Shown one piece after another: positions 34,329 through 44,717 of a stretch of 64,000 bases of DNA. Under the pieces are notes generated by a model. The model had not been told where the DNA came from. It was given only the letters and a program-made list of their open reading frames with translations, and searched no databases. Source of the stretch: Evernia prunastri (taxonomy: Eukaryota; Ascomycota; Lecanoromycetes; Lecanorales; Parmeliaceae); the NCBI GenBank assembly GCA_003184365.1, contig NKYR01000128.1, positions 1 through 64,000 of the forward strand, in the 5' to 3' direction. Position 1 is the first letter of the stretch, and each line of letters opens with the position of its first letter. The translations under genes were made by a program, and so were the position numbers.

Positions 34329-36612
34329 TTAGTCGCCACGAATGATGAAGTCGGCGATCTTTTCGGCGATCATGTCTGCACGGGATGAACCCAACGGTCA
34401 GCACCCTGTGCTATGCGGTAGGCAAAGGGAGTAGCAAAAAGACAGCTTCGAGGGAGCGCGGGTGCGTTGCTTACAAACCGAACCCTGCGGGAGTCCTGCT
34501 TTTCGCGTCAGACGGTGAGCTCGTAGCGTTTCGGGCAATGGATCATGCTTACCCGGTGGGAGGAATGGGAACGCAGAAGCATCGACCACTCGAACTGAAC
34601 GCAACGGGTGAGCTTTTTTTTTTTGTCATCCGGGAACGCCGCAGCGGCAGCTACTCACGGTTCTTGGTTCCGTACACGCGGGCCCTCGAGTCGACTACCG
34701 CCAGCTCGTCGTCCGGCTTGCCCATCTTGCAGGTTGAGCTGGCGTGGTAAAGGGTGTTGAAAGTGGTCTTGATGAACGACAGGATCTCGGCGTTGGTCGT
34801 CACGTTCGGGCCGGGGTAGTACTCCGGCCCAATCGTGACGTTCCGCATGACGGGCGCCTCGAGGATCTGTCGTGCGCGCTTGAAACCACCGATGGCGACC
34901 TCGATGTCCGTTTCGGAGGTCAGCCAGTTCGGGTTGATCAGCGGCTGGTCGTGCATGCTGGGTGAGGATATCGAGATATTCCCACGCGACAATGGCACGA
35001 TGGGGATCGATAACAGCGTTGCGTATTGGTAACTGTCGTTCGGAGCCCCGGGGCCTATGTCAAACGAATCCCCCACGTAAGCAGGAAGTGTGAACCACTC
35101 GAGCTCGGGCCAATCTGCTGGGAAAGTAGAAAGCTCTAGGAAGAAGGCAATCGTTGGATATTAGCTCAAATACCTGAAGCAAAGGCAGCAGGGATGAATA
35201 TGGGAGGCTGAGACATACGTTGAAGGGCTTGTTGGGAAAAGTTGGAACGTATATCTTGTGGCAATTTTTCATAGCCCGCAAAATCACCACCTGGACTTGA
35301 CAGAAGTCCATCTTGTTCGTTGTCAAACTGCTCAATGGCCCTTTGCATCGCGTCGCCATACTGGAGAGCCGAAGCTGTCTGGACGTTAACGCGGTAGGTA
35401 ATGGGGTAATAGATGTGGTCATTCATGTCTTGGCCAACTCCTTGGCGGTCAGCAACAACTTTTATGCCATGTCCTTTGAGTAGGTCCGTAGGCCCCACTC
35501 CGGACACTTGCAAAAGTTGTGGTGACTGGAAAGTGCCAGCGGACACTATGACCTCTTTTCTCGCGGATATGGTGTACGAGTTGTTTCCGGTTGAGACTTG
35601 AACGCCCTTTGCCGTACTGTTATCGAACAAGATCTTTTCTGCAAGAGTGTCGGTGTACACGACTAAATTTGCCCGACCTAGGAAGGGTCGTAAAAATGCC
35701 GTTTCGGAAGAATCCCTATGCCCGTCGGTGTGGTTGATCGTCGCCACTAGCCAAGATGAGCCTGCGAGCTTGCCACTGGTAAACCCATCGATCGCCGGAA
35801 TACCGACTGCCACCATTGCCTTTGCGACCCATGTACTCCAGGCTTGGGCATAATTTGCGTAACCGATCTTGAGCGGACCCCCCGCCCCGAGGGTGGAATT
35901 ATCATAGCTCGGAGTCGAGTTTGCGATCCTCTTGCTCTGATCCGGCGGCGAAAAACTCAGACTTCTGTAGTAGAAGTCTGAAACATTTTCGTATGTCCAC
36001 GACATGTCACCGACATTTTCCGCCCATCTCTCAAACGAGCCTACCGTGGCCCGCTCGTAAGCCATGTAATTCAGAGCACTGGAGCCGCCAAGCTGGGCCA
36101 ATATCAGTACATGAAAGCAAGAGACCCTATAAGAAGATCCGTACCGTCTTTCCACGTGCGTAATGCACGATCTCATTGTTGACACCCTACATTCGACTCA
36201 ATTACGGTCATTCTCAGCGGCTCTTGAAAACCGAACTCACTGCCTGAGGGGTCGTCGTGAAGTCCCAATCCACAGGGCCGGTATCTTTTGGATCTTTGCC
36301 ATTATATGATGGGTCATCCGCAGGAATCTCACTTATATTCCCTGACGCAACTTCGTAGAAGGTACCCGCTTCAATAACTGCTACCTCGACCGAAGGGTTT
36401 TCGGAGAGACGGTTTGCAATGGTGAGGCCAGCGGTACCGCCTCCAACAACCACGTAATCAAAGGTTTTGGACGCATTGGACGTGCTGACGCCTCTCCCTA
36501 ACAAACCGTGTGGGCTCATGCGAGGACTTCCCGAGACTGGGACGATGCTGCTAAAGCAACTCGCGTACAGATGCCATGTCAGCAGGGTAATGAAAGAGCT
36601 ATGGTATGCCAT
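34329..36612 (-). CDS. Secreted GMC-family FAD oxidoreductase
   Basis: Exons 36612-36241, 36186-36145, 36092-35219, 35117-34659 and 34594-34553 are in phase; the last exon is most simply 34375-34329. The total is about 610 aa. A signal peptide is followed by the ADP-binding motif VVGGGTAGLTIANRLSE and the GMC signature around GKTLGGSSALNYM. AGTFQSPQLLQVSGVGP is the second GMC signature. The active-site His lies in LYHASSTCKMG, and DSRARVYGTKNLRVVDASAFP is the usual C-terminal block. The expected next motif, GHP-x-STVYALAE, is not readable; the available splice joins PPG to MIAEKIADF. The enzyme may lack the second catalytic His, or a microexon was missed. Many asparagines sit in N-x-S/T sites, as expected for a secreted protein. 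Related enzymes oxidise alcohols or close rings in metabolite pathways (PatE, versicolorin B synthase types). A role on the PKS product is inferred from position. Confidence 0.85.
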
Positions 36613-37665
36613 TGATCGTATGACGTGCTAGAAGGTCTTTACCAGATTGAATGAGAAGAGACTGATTGTAGGAGTGCAACAAACAAGCCTTGATGATCGG
36701 GTGGCACTCTTATAAAGACGACTAATGGCCGAGGCTGACTGCACTTGTTCGCCGATGGACCGGCATCGCTTTCTTCGAATCTCATCTAAGACGATGAGAT
36801 CATGGAAAATATGGCCGCCTACAATGATGAGCTCCAACCGTTCACTTGGGACCCTTTGCAGATTTGTAGGATGCCCACGTAAGGCTACCGTCTTCTACAG
36901 GCCGGAAAGAAGGCTGTTGGCCTCTGCCAATATGGGCGAGAGTGGTTCAGCTGGGCGATCCCACAGCCACGTGAATTGCGGCACGGTAGCGTGATAGTGG
37001 TAGGCAGGACACACAATATGCAAGAACACTCGGGGTAAGCTGCACCACACTACTGCAGGTACGGGTCAACACAAAAGCTTAGCCGAGTATTCGGACATTT
37101 TTTATCCACATGAATGAGGCGCTATCGGCTTTCCCGCTTTTCCAATGCAACCCAAGCATCCTATATCAATTAATGCCCAGGTATCCCATATCGGTTGATG
37201 GAAAACCTTGTCCGACGGTCATCGCGGGTCGGTGGTAAGTCGTACGTCACACATGCTTCTAGCGCTGACGATAGCTATAACGAATTGCAAGGATGGCGCG
37301 ACGGGTACAGGGGCCGGTAGCTGACACACGAACGACCCGCCGCTATAACTGTAAGATACTATAGTCGAATCTCCGCTCGTTTGGGAATTGGTCCTTGAAC
37401 TGTGCTTTTGAGTCTGCATAGCTTTTACACGTGTATCGCTCTGAGAAGATTTCAAGAGGATGGCTTTGAAGATGACGCGGCGCTTGCTCCTGACGAGTCG
37501 AGTCGTGCAACAAGAGAAACGAATTCGGAGATAAGTCCTCCACATGGTGGATGCTCCATTTGGCTTACTTCATCCACTTACTTACTTTTTCCGTAACTAA
37601 TTTGGGAGAGTAAATCGATCGGGCCCTTGAAGGGTCCGTGAAGCTCGATCTTCATCAGCCACAGA
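36613..37665. other. Intergenic, 1.05 kb
   Basis: No gene is supported. Near 37155-37200 there is a diverged direct repeat (CCTATATCAATTAATG and CCCATATCGGTTGATG). The stretch holds the GMC promoter and the 3' flank of SDR2. Confidence 0.5.
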
Positions 37666-38677
37666 TCACTCAAGTATATGAGCGGACCCCAAGGCTTTTC
37701 TGATAGCATTCCAGGTCATCATGACTCGTGGAGCTTTTGCTTCTTCAAATTCATCGAACGTCGCTTTCGCCATACCGACTGCTACCGTCTCAGACTTGGA
37801 GGCGAAACCTTCCATGGCTGCGGTAACGAAGTCTTCGACCGGCATGCCTGCATTGAAACCTTCTGCCCAGCCTGGTTGCTTGCTGTGTAGCTCGGCTTGA
37901 TAGACGCTCTCATGTTAGCTTCCCACCTTGATTGCAGTCATCGTATGGGGTGATGGGAACCCACTTTGAACCAAAGGCGTCACGAGCTCGACAAGGTTGA
38001 CCTTGTTGGACCCCTCAACTTGATTGAGTTGCGCGCGGGCGCTCAAGATGAAAGAGCGTAGTGCTGCCTTGGACGCGCAGTAATTCAAGACCATGGGATA
38101 GGGGATGGACTCCAGGCTTGAAGTAGTACTGGTCCGGACATGTCAGTGCCGCGTCACGGAATGATCTCAGGAACCGGTGACTTGCTATATGAAGGCTGAA
38201 TCTTGTCCAGCAGCCCCCTTGCGCTGAAAGAACGGCATGAAAGCGTGGGTGAGAGCGACGAAGCTCAGGTAGTTGACGGTCATCTCGTGCTGAACTCTTC
38301 CCATATCGACGGTATGAGCCTTGCTGAAGTCCATAACATACTGAACACCGGCGTTGAGGAACACGCAGTCGAGATCGGGGTGTGTTTTCATGATGCTTTG
38401 ACTTTTGTTCAGCGATGGTGCGTTCGGAATGCAAAGTGTGGCGCGCTGTAGATCTTTACCTTTGAGCAAAGCTGGGAACACCATCGATGTTTGCAAGGTC
38501 AAACGCGGCAGCCGTTGCCTTGTGAGGGCCCGCTTTGGAGACAAAGGCGTCCAAACGCTCCTGGCGTCGACCTACAGCGATTACGTTGACACCTTGACCA
38601 AGCAGGCGCTCTGCAAGCTCCAGCCCAATGCCACTGGTGGCCCCAATGATGAGAACCTTTTTGTACGGGAAGGACAT
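37666..38677 (-). CDS. Short-chain dehydrogenase/reductase (SDR2)
   Basis: Four exons (38677-38460, 38395-38186, 38128-37965, 37895-37666) keep phase and give 273 aa. Motifs are IIGATSGIG at the N-terminus, GRR, HPDLDCVFLNAGVQ with NAG, and the catalytic pair in NYCASK. Introns are 64, 57 and 69 nt. The second intron starts GCAAGT rather than GT, and the join IY|TTSS lines up exactly with SDR1's LIY|TGS, so the GC-AG intron is well supported. SDR2 sits beside the GMC gene on the same strand at the edge of the PKS locus. A decayed copy of its first exon and promoter lies at 48850-49964. It could act on a ketone or alcohol of the polyketide; the substrate is unknown. Confidence 0.87.
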
Positions 38678-40137
38678 TCTGATCCTGGCTGTTGTTTGAA
38701 ACCTGTCAATGTTCTTGTTATAGAATCTGAGCAGAAGAGAGATCAATGAGGTGGATAAATTTGTGCCCGAGAACGATTGTGAGGGTAAAGTATTAGTAGC
38801 GGTTGTAGTCATTTCTTCAAGCAAGCACACAGAAGACGACGTAGACTAGGCAAGGTACCTCCGGTTGATGCTTCAAATCATCCCACTACCCGACTTCCAG
38901 CAAACCTCTTATTTTCACATCGGCCTTCCCTGGCTCTACCCCCCCCCCCGGGGCATAATGCACCTCTTTCTCGCTCCCCTCCCAAATTCCGCACAAACAG
39001 CTTCCCCATAACGAGGCGACCTTGTCCAGCGCTAGCTGCAAGACGGGCGATTACGACCACGGCCAACAGTCAAGTTTCATTATCTGGCGGCATAGCATCC
39101 CATCCTAGGCGCGGAGATTCTGCCCGTCTGTTGCTTACGTATATGACGCATGGTTCGGCCAGATATGGCGTGGATGATGCAGTGTGAGGTCAGACCACGA
39201 AACGTCCGGAGAAGAGAGCCTGGGTGGACTAATCACTTACTGTGGGGAGGAGATGAAAGGGAGGGGGGTTGGGGTAAGCCTCGGAAGCCTACCTAACTTC
39301 CATCGTCGGGACTTGCCGCCGGAGCAAGCGGTGGGAAGCATTAGGTAAGGTAGGTACGTTCCGAGTGACCCTGGGTTACCTACATACTCGCTTCCATCAC
39401 CTCTTCCTCAGATAATCGCAACGGAAACCCTTACCCGTTTCTCCTCCGGGTTTTCCTCCCTTGTCAGCAACCCACTCGGTCCTTCTCCAAGTTCTGCCTC
39501 TTACTCGGACGCGTTTTCACCTTTTCACCTGGTTCTTACTCCCATTTACTAGGTGTTCTTTCACCACTCGGGCCGCCTCCCTCACTCGGCGCCTCTTTAT
39601 TCTATTTGGTTTTATTTGACTTGACTTGCTGTTTGCTGCCGTTTTTAGGCGTCCTTTCGTCACTCGGGGACTAACTTCCTTACCCATCCATACCTGGGTC
39701 CACGTTTCCATACCCCAAGTATCGTTGGGTAAATTACCATTATCTATCACATTATTGGTGACGCGCTATGGCTGCACTCCTTCCCTACTGTGTGCATTAA
39801 ACAACACGGGGCTGCTCGGGTCCGGGCGGCGGGGTCCTTCGAGGACGAAAAATCCCTGATCCGAAAGTCCTGTCGAGATGTCCCATCTTCACTACCGTAC
39901 TCTGTCAATACGGTAGTGTGTCAGCTTATTATGGGTCCGATTATGCAACCGCATCACTTTGTACCCTCTACAACTTGGCACTCTATAACCCAGTCTCTAC
40001 GCTACCTCTGGGTATCCCATCGTCTGGCAGGGTTCAATATTCAGGGGTTCAGCCCTAATTCCCAACCACGCGAATCATCAAAAAACAACGCGTCTTCCAG
40101 ACTTCAGACGAAAGCCAAATGACCAAAAAAGACTATT
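38678..40137. other. Intergenic, source of the duplicated promoter segment
   Basis: About 38678-39371 is the upstream region of SDR2 and is the intact counterpart of the decayed copy at 49073-49964. A C-run (about 38940-38950) and TAGGTAAGGTAGG motifs are present. From 39530 to 39720 there are two copies of a diverged phrase (ttTACTAGGTGTTCTTTCACCACTCGG and ttTAGGCGTCCTTTCGTCACTCGG, each without the first two bases under 25 nt). A 9-bp inverted repeat (ACTACCGTA/TACGGTAGT) lies at 39891-39917. No gene seen. Confidence 0.6.
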
Positions 40138-40520
40138 ATGCCTCGTAATAAGGTGTCAAATGACCTTGATCATGTACGCAAGGATTCGAAAGCTGAGAAA
40201 GTACCAAAAGAGCCTTCACCAAAACCATGGAAATTGTCCAAGTACACTCCGACCAAAATTATTCAGTCTTTCAGTAACGATGAGGGTCAACTATCAAATA
40301 CTATTGCTCTCGATAACTCTTATGCTATTTTCGAGCTATTCTTTAACGAAGAGACTCTAAAAGTACTGGTGCAGTATACAAATGAGTATACTTTTCTGTA
40401 TCCCTTTCCAGACACACCTGATGCTCGTATTTGATTTCCCATCACAGTCAAGAAATTTCGAGTCTATTTAGGAGTGTCTATTTGAATAAGCCTTCATGTG
40501 AAGTTAAGTGTTTCAGATTT
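40138..40520 (+). pseudogene. piggyBac-type transposase relic (N-terminal part)
   Basis: The frame from 40138 reads WKLSKYTPTKIIQSF, SYAIFELFFNEETLKVLVQ and YTNEYTFLYPF, which fits the start of fungal piggyBac (DDE_Tnp_1_7) transposases. It meets TGA at 40432-40434. The same frame then continues FPITVKKFRVYLGVSI, again piggyBac-like, and meets a second TGA. Trp is expected near the first stop, so a TGG to TGA change (G to A) is the simplest reading. The catalytic domain is absent. Confidence 0.7.
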
Positions 40521-40769
40521 CTGAAATAAGGTGTAATCATATTGCTTGTTGGAAAGAGCATTTGAAAGCAATATCATGTACATAGATTTTGGCAGGTCTT
40601 ACGCGTACACCCCCATACTATTCCGCGTAGACCCCCAGATCTATTAGGCGTACACCCCCCCAGATCCTGCAAGAGATCCCGTGCGGGATCTTGCCTGAAG
40701 AGATAAAAATTCGTATATCTACGAATCTTGACGTATTCCCTTGTGAGATAGTAAGTCACACTCTTCGAA

Positions 40770-40845
40770 GGTCGGCATCAAAAGTTCTGCCTCCGTCAAG
40801 ATGTAGGGCTACACCTTGACGGAGGCAGGACTTTTGATACCGACC
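40770..40845. repeat. Inner hairpin 1 of the fold-back element
   Basis: Arms 40770-40800 and 40815-40845 pair at 29 of 31 positions around a 14-base spacer. Both mismatches are C/T differences. The stem contains the phrase TGCCTCCGTCAAG and its complement. Confidence 0.9.
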
Positions 40846-40869
40846 TCCGTACCCCGAGACTATCATATC

Positions 40870-40994
40870 CGGATAGCGCACCTCGAGGGCACGATTTGAT
40901 ATAAAGTGTGACCCACTACGAAGAGTCCCGTATCACTTTTTGCGATAATAAGTCAATATTCTATTCAAATCGTGCCCTCAGAGTGCGTTATCCG
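40870..40994. repeat. Inner hairpin 2 of the fold-back element
   Basis: Arms of about 30 bases at 40870-40899 and 40965-40994 share GAGGGCACGATTTGA and CGGATA-CGCAC with about four mismatches. The spacer is about 65 bases. Confidence 0.85.
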
Positions 40995-41141
40995 AGTAAT
41001 CTCGACTACTTATTGAATCTTCTATTAGAATTCATGAGATAATCTGATTTGGCACGCGGATCTGAGGGGGTGTACGTCTAATGAAATGGGGGTGTACGCG
41101 CAATAGATAGGGGGTGTACGCGTAAGATCTGCCTAGATTTT

Positions 41142-41646
41142 TGGTGGGATGCCAAGGCTTATTGAACCCCAGGCGCCAGACGATGGGATATGCGGTGGTT
41201 GTGCTTCCAGCTAATGGTGCATAGTTGAGATGAAGAGTCACTCTATACGTCAACCGAATGGATCGATGAAATTGGTTACGGCCTGAACAGTGCCTTGTGG
41301 AGGATGTTACAATGAACTCTGTGAGTTGATCTACTCTGGAGGCGCGGTCCGCATGTTTCAGTGTTGCCGGCATCTCGGATGGGGATGGTAAGGGAGAAGG
41401 GGTTTGGCTCATGGAGAGATGTAGAATAGAACTTTGTACTTTTCTGGTAATCAACTTTCGTTTCTGGAGGTGCGGAAAGAAGCGCGGATTGTACAGAGTC
41501 TGAGCCGCTGTGATTCAAGATTCCCTCCTAGCTGCTGTAGATGCATAAGAATATCCCGTCTTTCAGTCGACATCGCTCTAGAGCATAGTCAAGGTATGGT
41601 AAACAATCGATTTGAAGGGCCTCATGTATGTCACATGCTCTAGTCC
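41142..41646. other. Intergenic, 0.5 kb
   Basis: 3' flank of the minus-strand Myb gene. No gene, RNA or repeat is recognised. Confidence 0.45.
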
Positions 41647-43327
41647 TTATCTTGGTGGACTGCCTGTCGCAGCAGATCGCGATTTGACTTTCACCGTCAC
41701 TGAATTCGCAAGGCCGGCCACACTCTGCATGATGTTCCCGAGTTGCTCTGCCGTGCAAGTCGCGTCAATGGACACATGGCGTAGATCATCGCTCTTGTTC
41801 GAGGGTGTTATGGATGGTGGGGTTGGATCCGATGGCGGAAAGGACATTGTCCTTTCGGGGGCTTCGGGATTTGCGGCCGACGAGTGACCATGTGCCGCTG
41901 ATCCTGGCTCCTGTTGCTGATCCATCATACTTTGAGATCTGATCGGGCTGTTGCGGCCTCGTTGTTGGTATTTTTGAGCGGTAGAGTCACATGAGGGGTT
42001 GGGCCGAGATGCTGGCGGGGGCTTGTTCCCATTGTTGAGACTACCCATCAATTGTTTTTCCGCCGTGCGGCTGGTATCATCCATGAAGGTGTCAACTGCG
42101 GGATTGTCGATTGTGTTGGGTATAGGAAGAGGAGGTCCTGGGACGCCGAGTCTATAAGGTTGCTGGCACGGGTGCATGGGCACTGAGGATGCAGTACCAT
42201 CGGTACCTAGGTCAGGCAGTAACGGGATACGGGAGTTATCGTCGGGATAATTGCTCTGGGTGAAACCGAAAGGTAATGTGCCAGAGAAGATTTCAGGATT
42301 ATGATTTTCTTCATTCCAGGGTTCGGCAGTCGCTGAGGACGGATTGAAAGGATGCTGCGTGTCACTCTCATGTGGTAAGAAATAGGAAGAAGATGGATTG
42401 GCTGTGTATGTGGATGAAGCTTGCCTTTGGGTGGCAGCTGCGCTGGCCGGCAAGATATTCTGCCAATCCATGTCGAGAATATCTCCTGTGTCCATGGCTT
42501 CTTTGTCATCTTCATCGTTGTTATCCTCTTGGTCCTCGCCGTCGTCTTCGTCATCATCGTCAGTCTGGTCGTCCACTTCTAGACCATTCACAGCAAAAGA
42601 TTTAGAATTTCTTGGGTTTGGTTGATTCAAGTAGTCATCTGAACTAGATCTACTGGATCTGGTCTTGGGTCGTGCGTTATTTCTTGGGGTTACTTGGGCT
42701 TGATTCGTCTTCGTTTGTAATGCTGAGTAGCGGTTTTTTAGAGAAAGTGTCGTCCTCTTCGGTCTATGCGTAGATGCGATTGTTGACCAGTTCGTTCCAC
42801 ATTGTCGGACTGCAAGAAGTAGTCTCTCATCCTACTTCGTGGTGAGTAGCTCAGAGATAGACGAAGAAAAGTCACGGTACCTCATCTTTTGTCCAGTCGC
42901 TGTAATTGATATCTGGGTTCAAAGATTGACTCCAATGGCTTGAGCATTGGTCAGAATTACGGGTTCCCACAGCTGCGGCTACTCGGGTCCATTTCGACCC
43001 GTGTTCTCGTATGGCGCTGCATAATCTTTCGTCTTCGGATTCAGTCCAAGAGCCTCTTATCGTACCATTGGCAAGAGTATTGCACCAGCGCCTGCGACAG
43101 TCTTTATTTGTACGATCGGGGACGCTTTTCGCTATTTCGCGCCACAGCAGTGGCCGTGATTCTTGAGTAGCTGTGTTGAAATCTCAGAAACAGTAAATGA
43201 CTGCTTTTAGGAGCATAAGAGTGAGACGGGCCGTCCTGTGCAAGGCGCACATACCCTTCTTGACTGCCTTTTGCAGCAGTGAATCCTCCCCCGGCGTCCA
43301 CTTCCGACGCTCGCGCCTCGTGCTGAC
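41647..43327 (-). CDS. Three-repeat Myb (SANT) DNA-binding protein, 5' end unresolved
   Basis: Exons 43327-43255 (5' boundary uncertain), 43170-42881 and 42831-41647 join across introns of 84 and 49 nt in phase. The product has three Myb repeats. R1 runs from RKWTPGEDSLLQKAV to KDCRRRWCNTL. R2 runs from GSWTESEDERLCSAI to QCSSHWSQSL. R3 runs from SDWTKDEDERLLLAV to LSLKNRYSAL. Regularly spaced Trp residues and the helix-3 patterns are present in all three. A long acidic stretch (Asp/Glu, codons near 42500-42580) and a Ser/Pro/Asn-rich tail follow. Such fungal R2R3-like proteins are nuclear and DNA-binding. The first exon with the start codon was not found: the R1 frame is closed by TAA at 43328-43330, so at least one more 5' intron is needed. 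Candidate ATGs lie at about 43361 and 43482. Confidence 0.8.
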
Positions 43328-44717
43328 TTACAATCAGGTCCAGAGTTTTTGGAGCAAACATAGAATATACGATACCTCGAATTCATCTTCCTGGCCGAGA
43401 ACGTGGTGTGGGAAAATGATACTATATTGTAGGAAAAAGCAGATCGATTTGTGGATTTGTGTGCATTACCGGCGATCTGCATGATGTCTTGATAGCCTAA
43501 TCGCCCAAGGTGTCAACGGTAGGATCAAGAGGCGGGAGGAAGATTCCGCGAAATTCGGCGAAGGCGGTGTGGGATTGTCGTATTACATTAGAAGAAATGC
43601 AGCTTGGAATTTTGCCTCGCCTATGCTGCTGGCGATCTGCATGACTGCGTCAACTGTAGGATTCAGAGCGCCGCAGCATTCTTACAGGGCGATTTTCGAA
43701 GCAGCGTCTCCGCTATAAGCTGTTGGTAAATATCCTCTCGTGGAGAGGCTTCAATCCCTGAGAATATGGGCACATTGGTTATGAAGATGTAGTGGATGGA
43801 GCTCCTAGCGTTGGATAACAGCAGCGTGGGTGAAGAGAGTCCGCCGTTGATCGGAGAATATATGATTATGATTGATCTGCACACGCACCCTGAATTTGCG
43901 TTATCGTGTCGGCCCTACTCTACGTCGGGGGCTAGGCCTAAGGTACTCTAGTCGGGACGGAGCAAAATAGTCTCCGAACAGGCTGATAAAGTGGGCGTGT
44001 GCAGCTATTGTATATCACCATTGTATTCCACGGTAAAGACCATGGGAATTGATAAAATTGCATAGGACAAGCACATCCGCTTCTTACCTTAGGTACACCT
44101 ACCTACCTACCCTGGTCATGAACCTGGTATCGAGCCTTGTTATTCCAGCACCCATGCTTCCCGCTTTGACTCGCTCGCTAACATTGGCTGACCAAGGTCA
44201 AGTTGAGTTGAGTTGGCAAGATGGTTTGTCAAGTTGTGTAAGGAAGATGCCGTACAGTATGCATCGCTTGGTAAGCCTAATTGCTCTCTTCCGAGTGGCG
44301 GAAACGCTACTTTTGGCACTGGGAAGAAACCACCTTACTACATATTTGACTATCTTTGCGAGCTTCGTGTCTTGATAAGGCATGTACACCTCTCTTTGAT
44401 TGGGATGCGATACAACGCATCCTAACCACCCTCCTCTTCCACCCCCGCCCNTTTTTTTTTTTTTTTTTTTTTTTTTCAATCGAGGTTACTGTTCGCATCA
44501 TCTAGTCCCACCGCCAAGACACTTATCTCCAGCAGGAACCGAGTAAAAGTGCACGGTCCTCATCCGGTACGCATGTCCGGAGCGGAGTGTTGGGAGAAAA
44601 TGAGGTCGCGAACTACAGCTCTAGCTTAGGATCGGCCATTCTATTTAGGAAAACCGTTGAACGGCGTGCTTCTCCAACGACGCGATGGCAATGGCAGCTC
44701 CTCGGTGATGCTTCATC
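43328..44717. other. Intergenic, 1.4 kb
   Basis: Contains the unresolved 5' end of the Myb gene. It also has two copies of GGCGATCTGCATGA (43471 and 43631), each followed by GTCAAC-GTAGGAT, so a small partial duplication. A CCTACCTACC run near 44098 and an assembly N with a T-run lie further right. No gene is seen in 43700-44700. Confidence 0.5.
44451..44476. other. Ambiguous base followed by a 25-T homopolymer
   Basis: A single N at 44451 precedes 25 consecutive T (44452-44476), after a C-rich stretch. This looks like a base-calling or contig-joining weak point rather than biology. Confidence 0.85.

Larger units (their letters stand above)
40591..41133. mobile_element. Non-autonomous fold-back DNA transposon, 543 bp, with 8-bp target duplication
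   Basis: The ends are inverted: GGCAGGTCTTACGCG on the left and the complement of GGCAGATCTTACGCG on the right. Direct copies of TAGATTTT flank it at 40583-40590 and 41134-41141. Each end carries three iterons of GCGTACACCCCC type (left at about 40602, 40624 and 40647; right in mirror order between about 41067 and 41120). The interior is two large hairpins and has no transposase. An 8-bp duplication fits hAT or KDZ (Kyakuja/Dileera/Zisupton) superfamilies; the iterons would be transposase-binding sites in that view. The family assignment is inference. Confidence 0.88.

Noticed and set aside
22183..38677. Assigning the locus to a named dimethylorsellinate meroterpenoid pathway
   Set aside because: The PKS architecture fits, but prenyltransferase, terpene cyclase and FAD epoxidase genes are absent from the window.
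40600..41120. Regular GCGTACACCCCC copies as a CRISPR-like array
   Set aside because: The copies are inverted at the two ends of a transposon with a target duplication, and the genome is eukaryotic.
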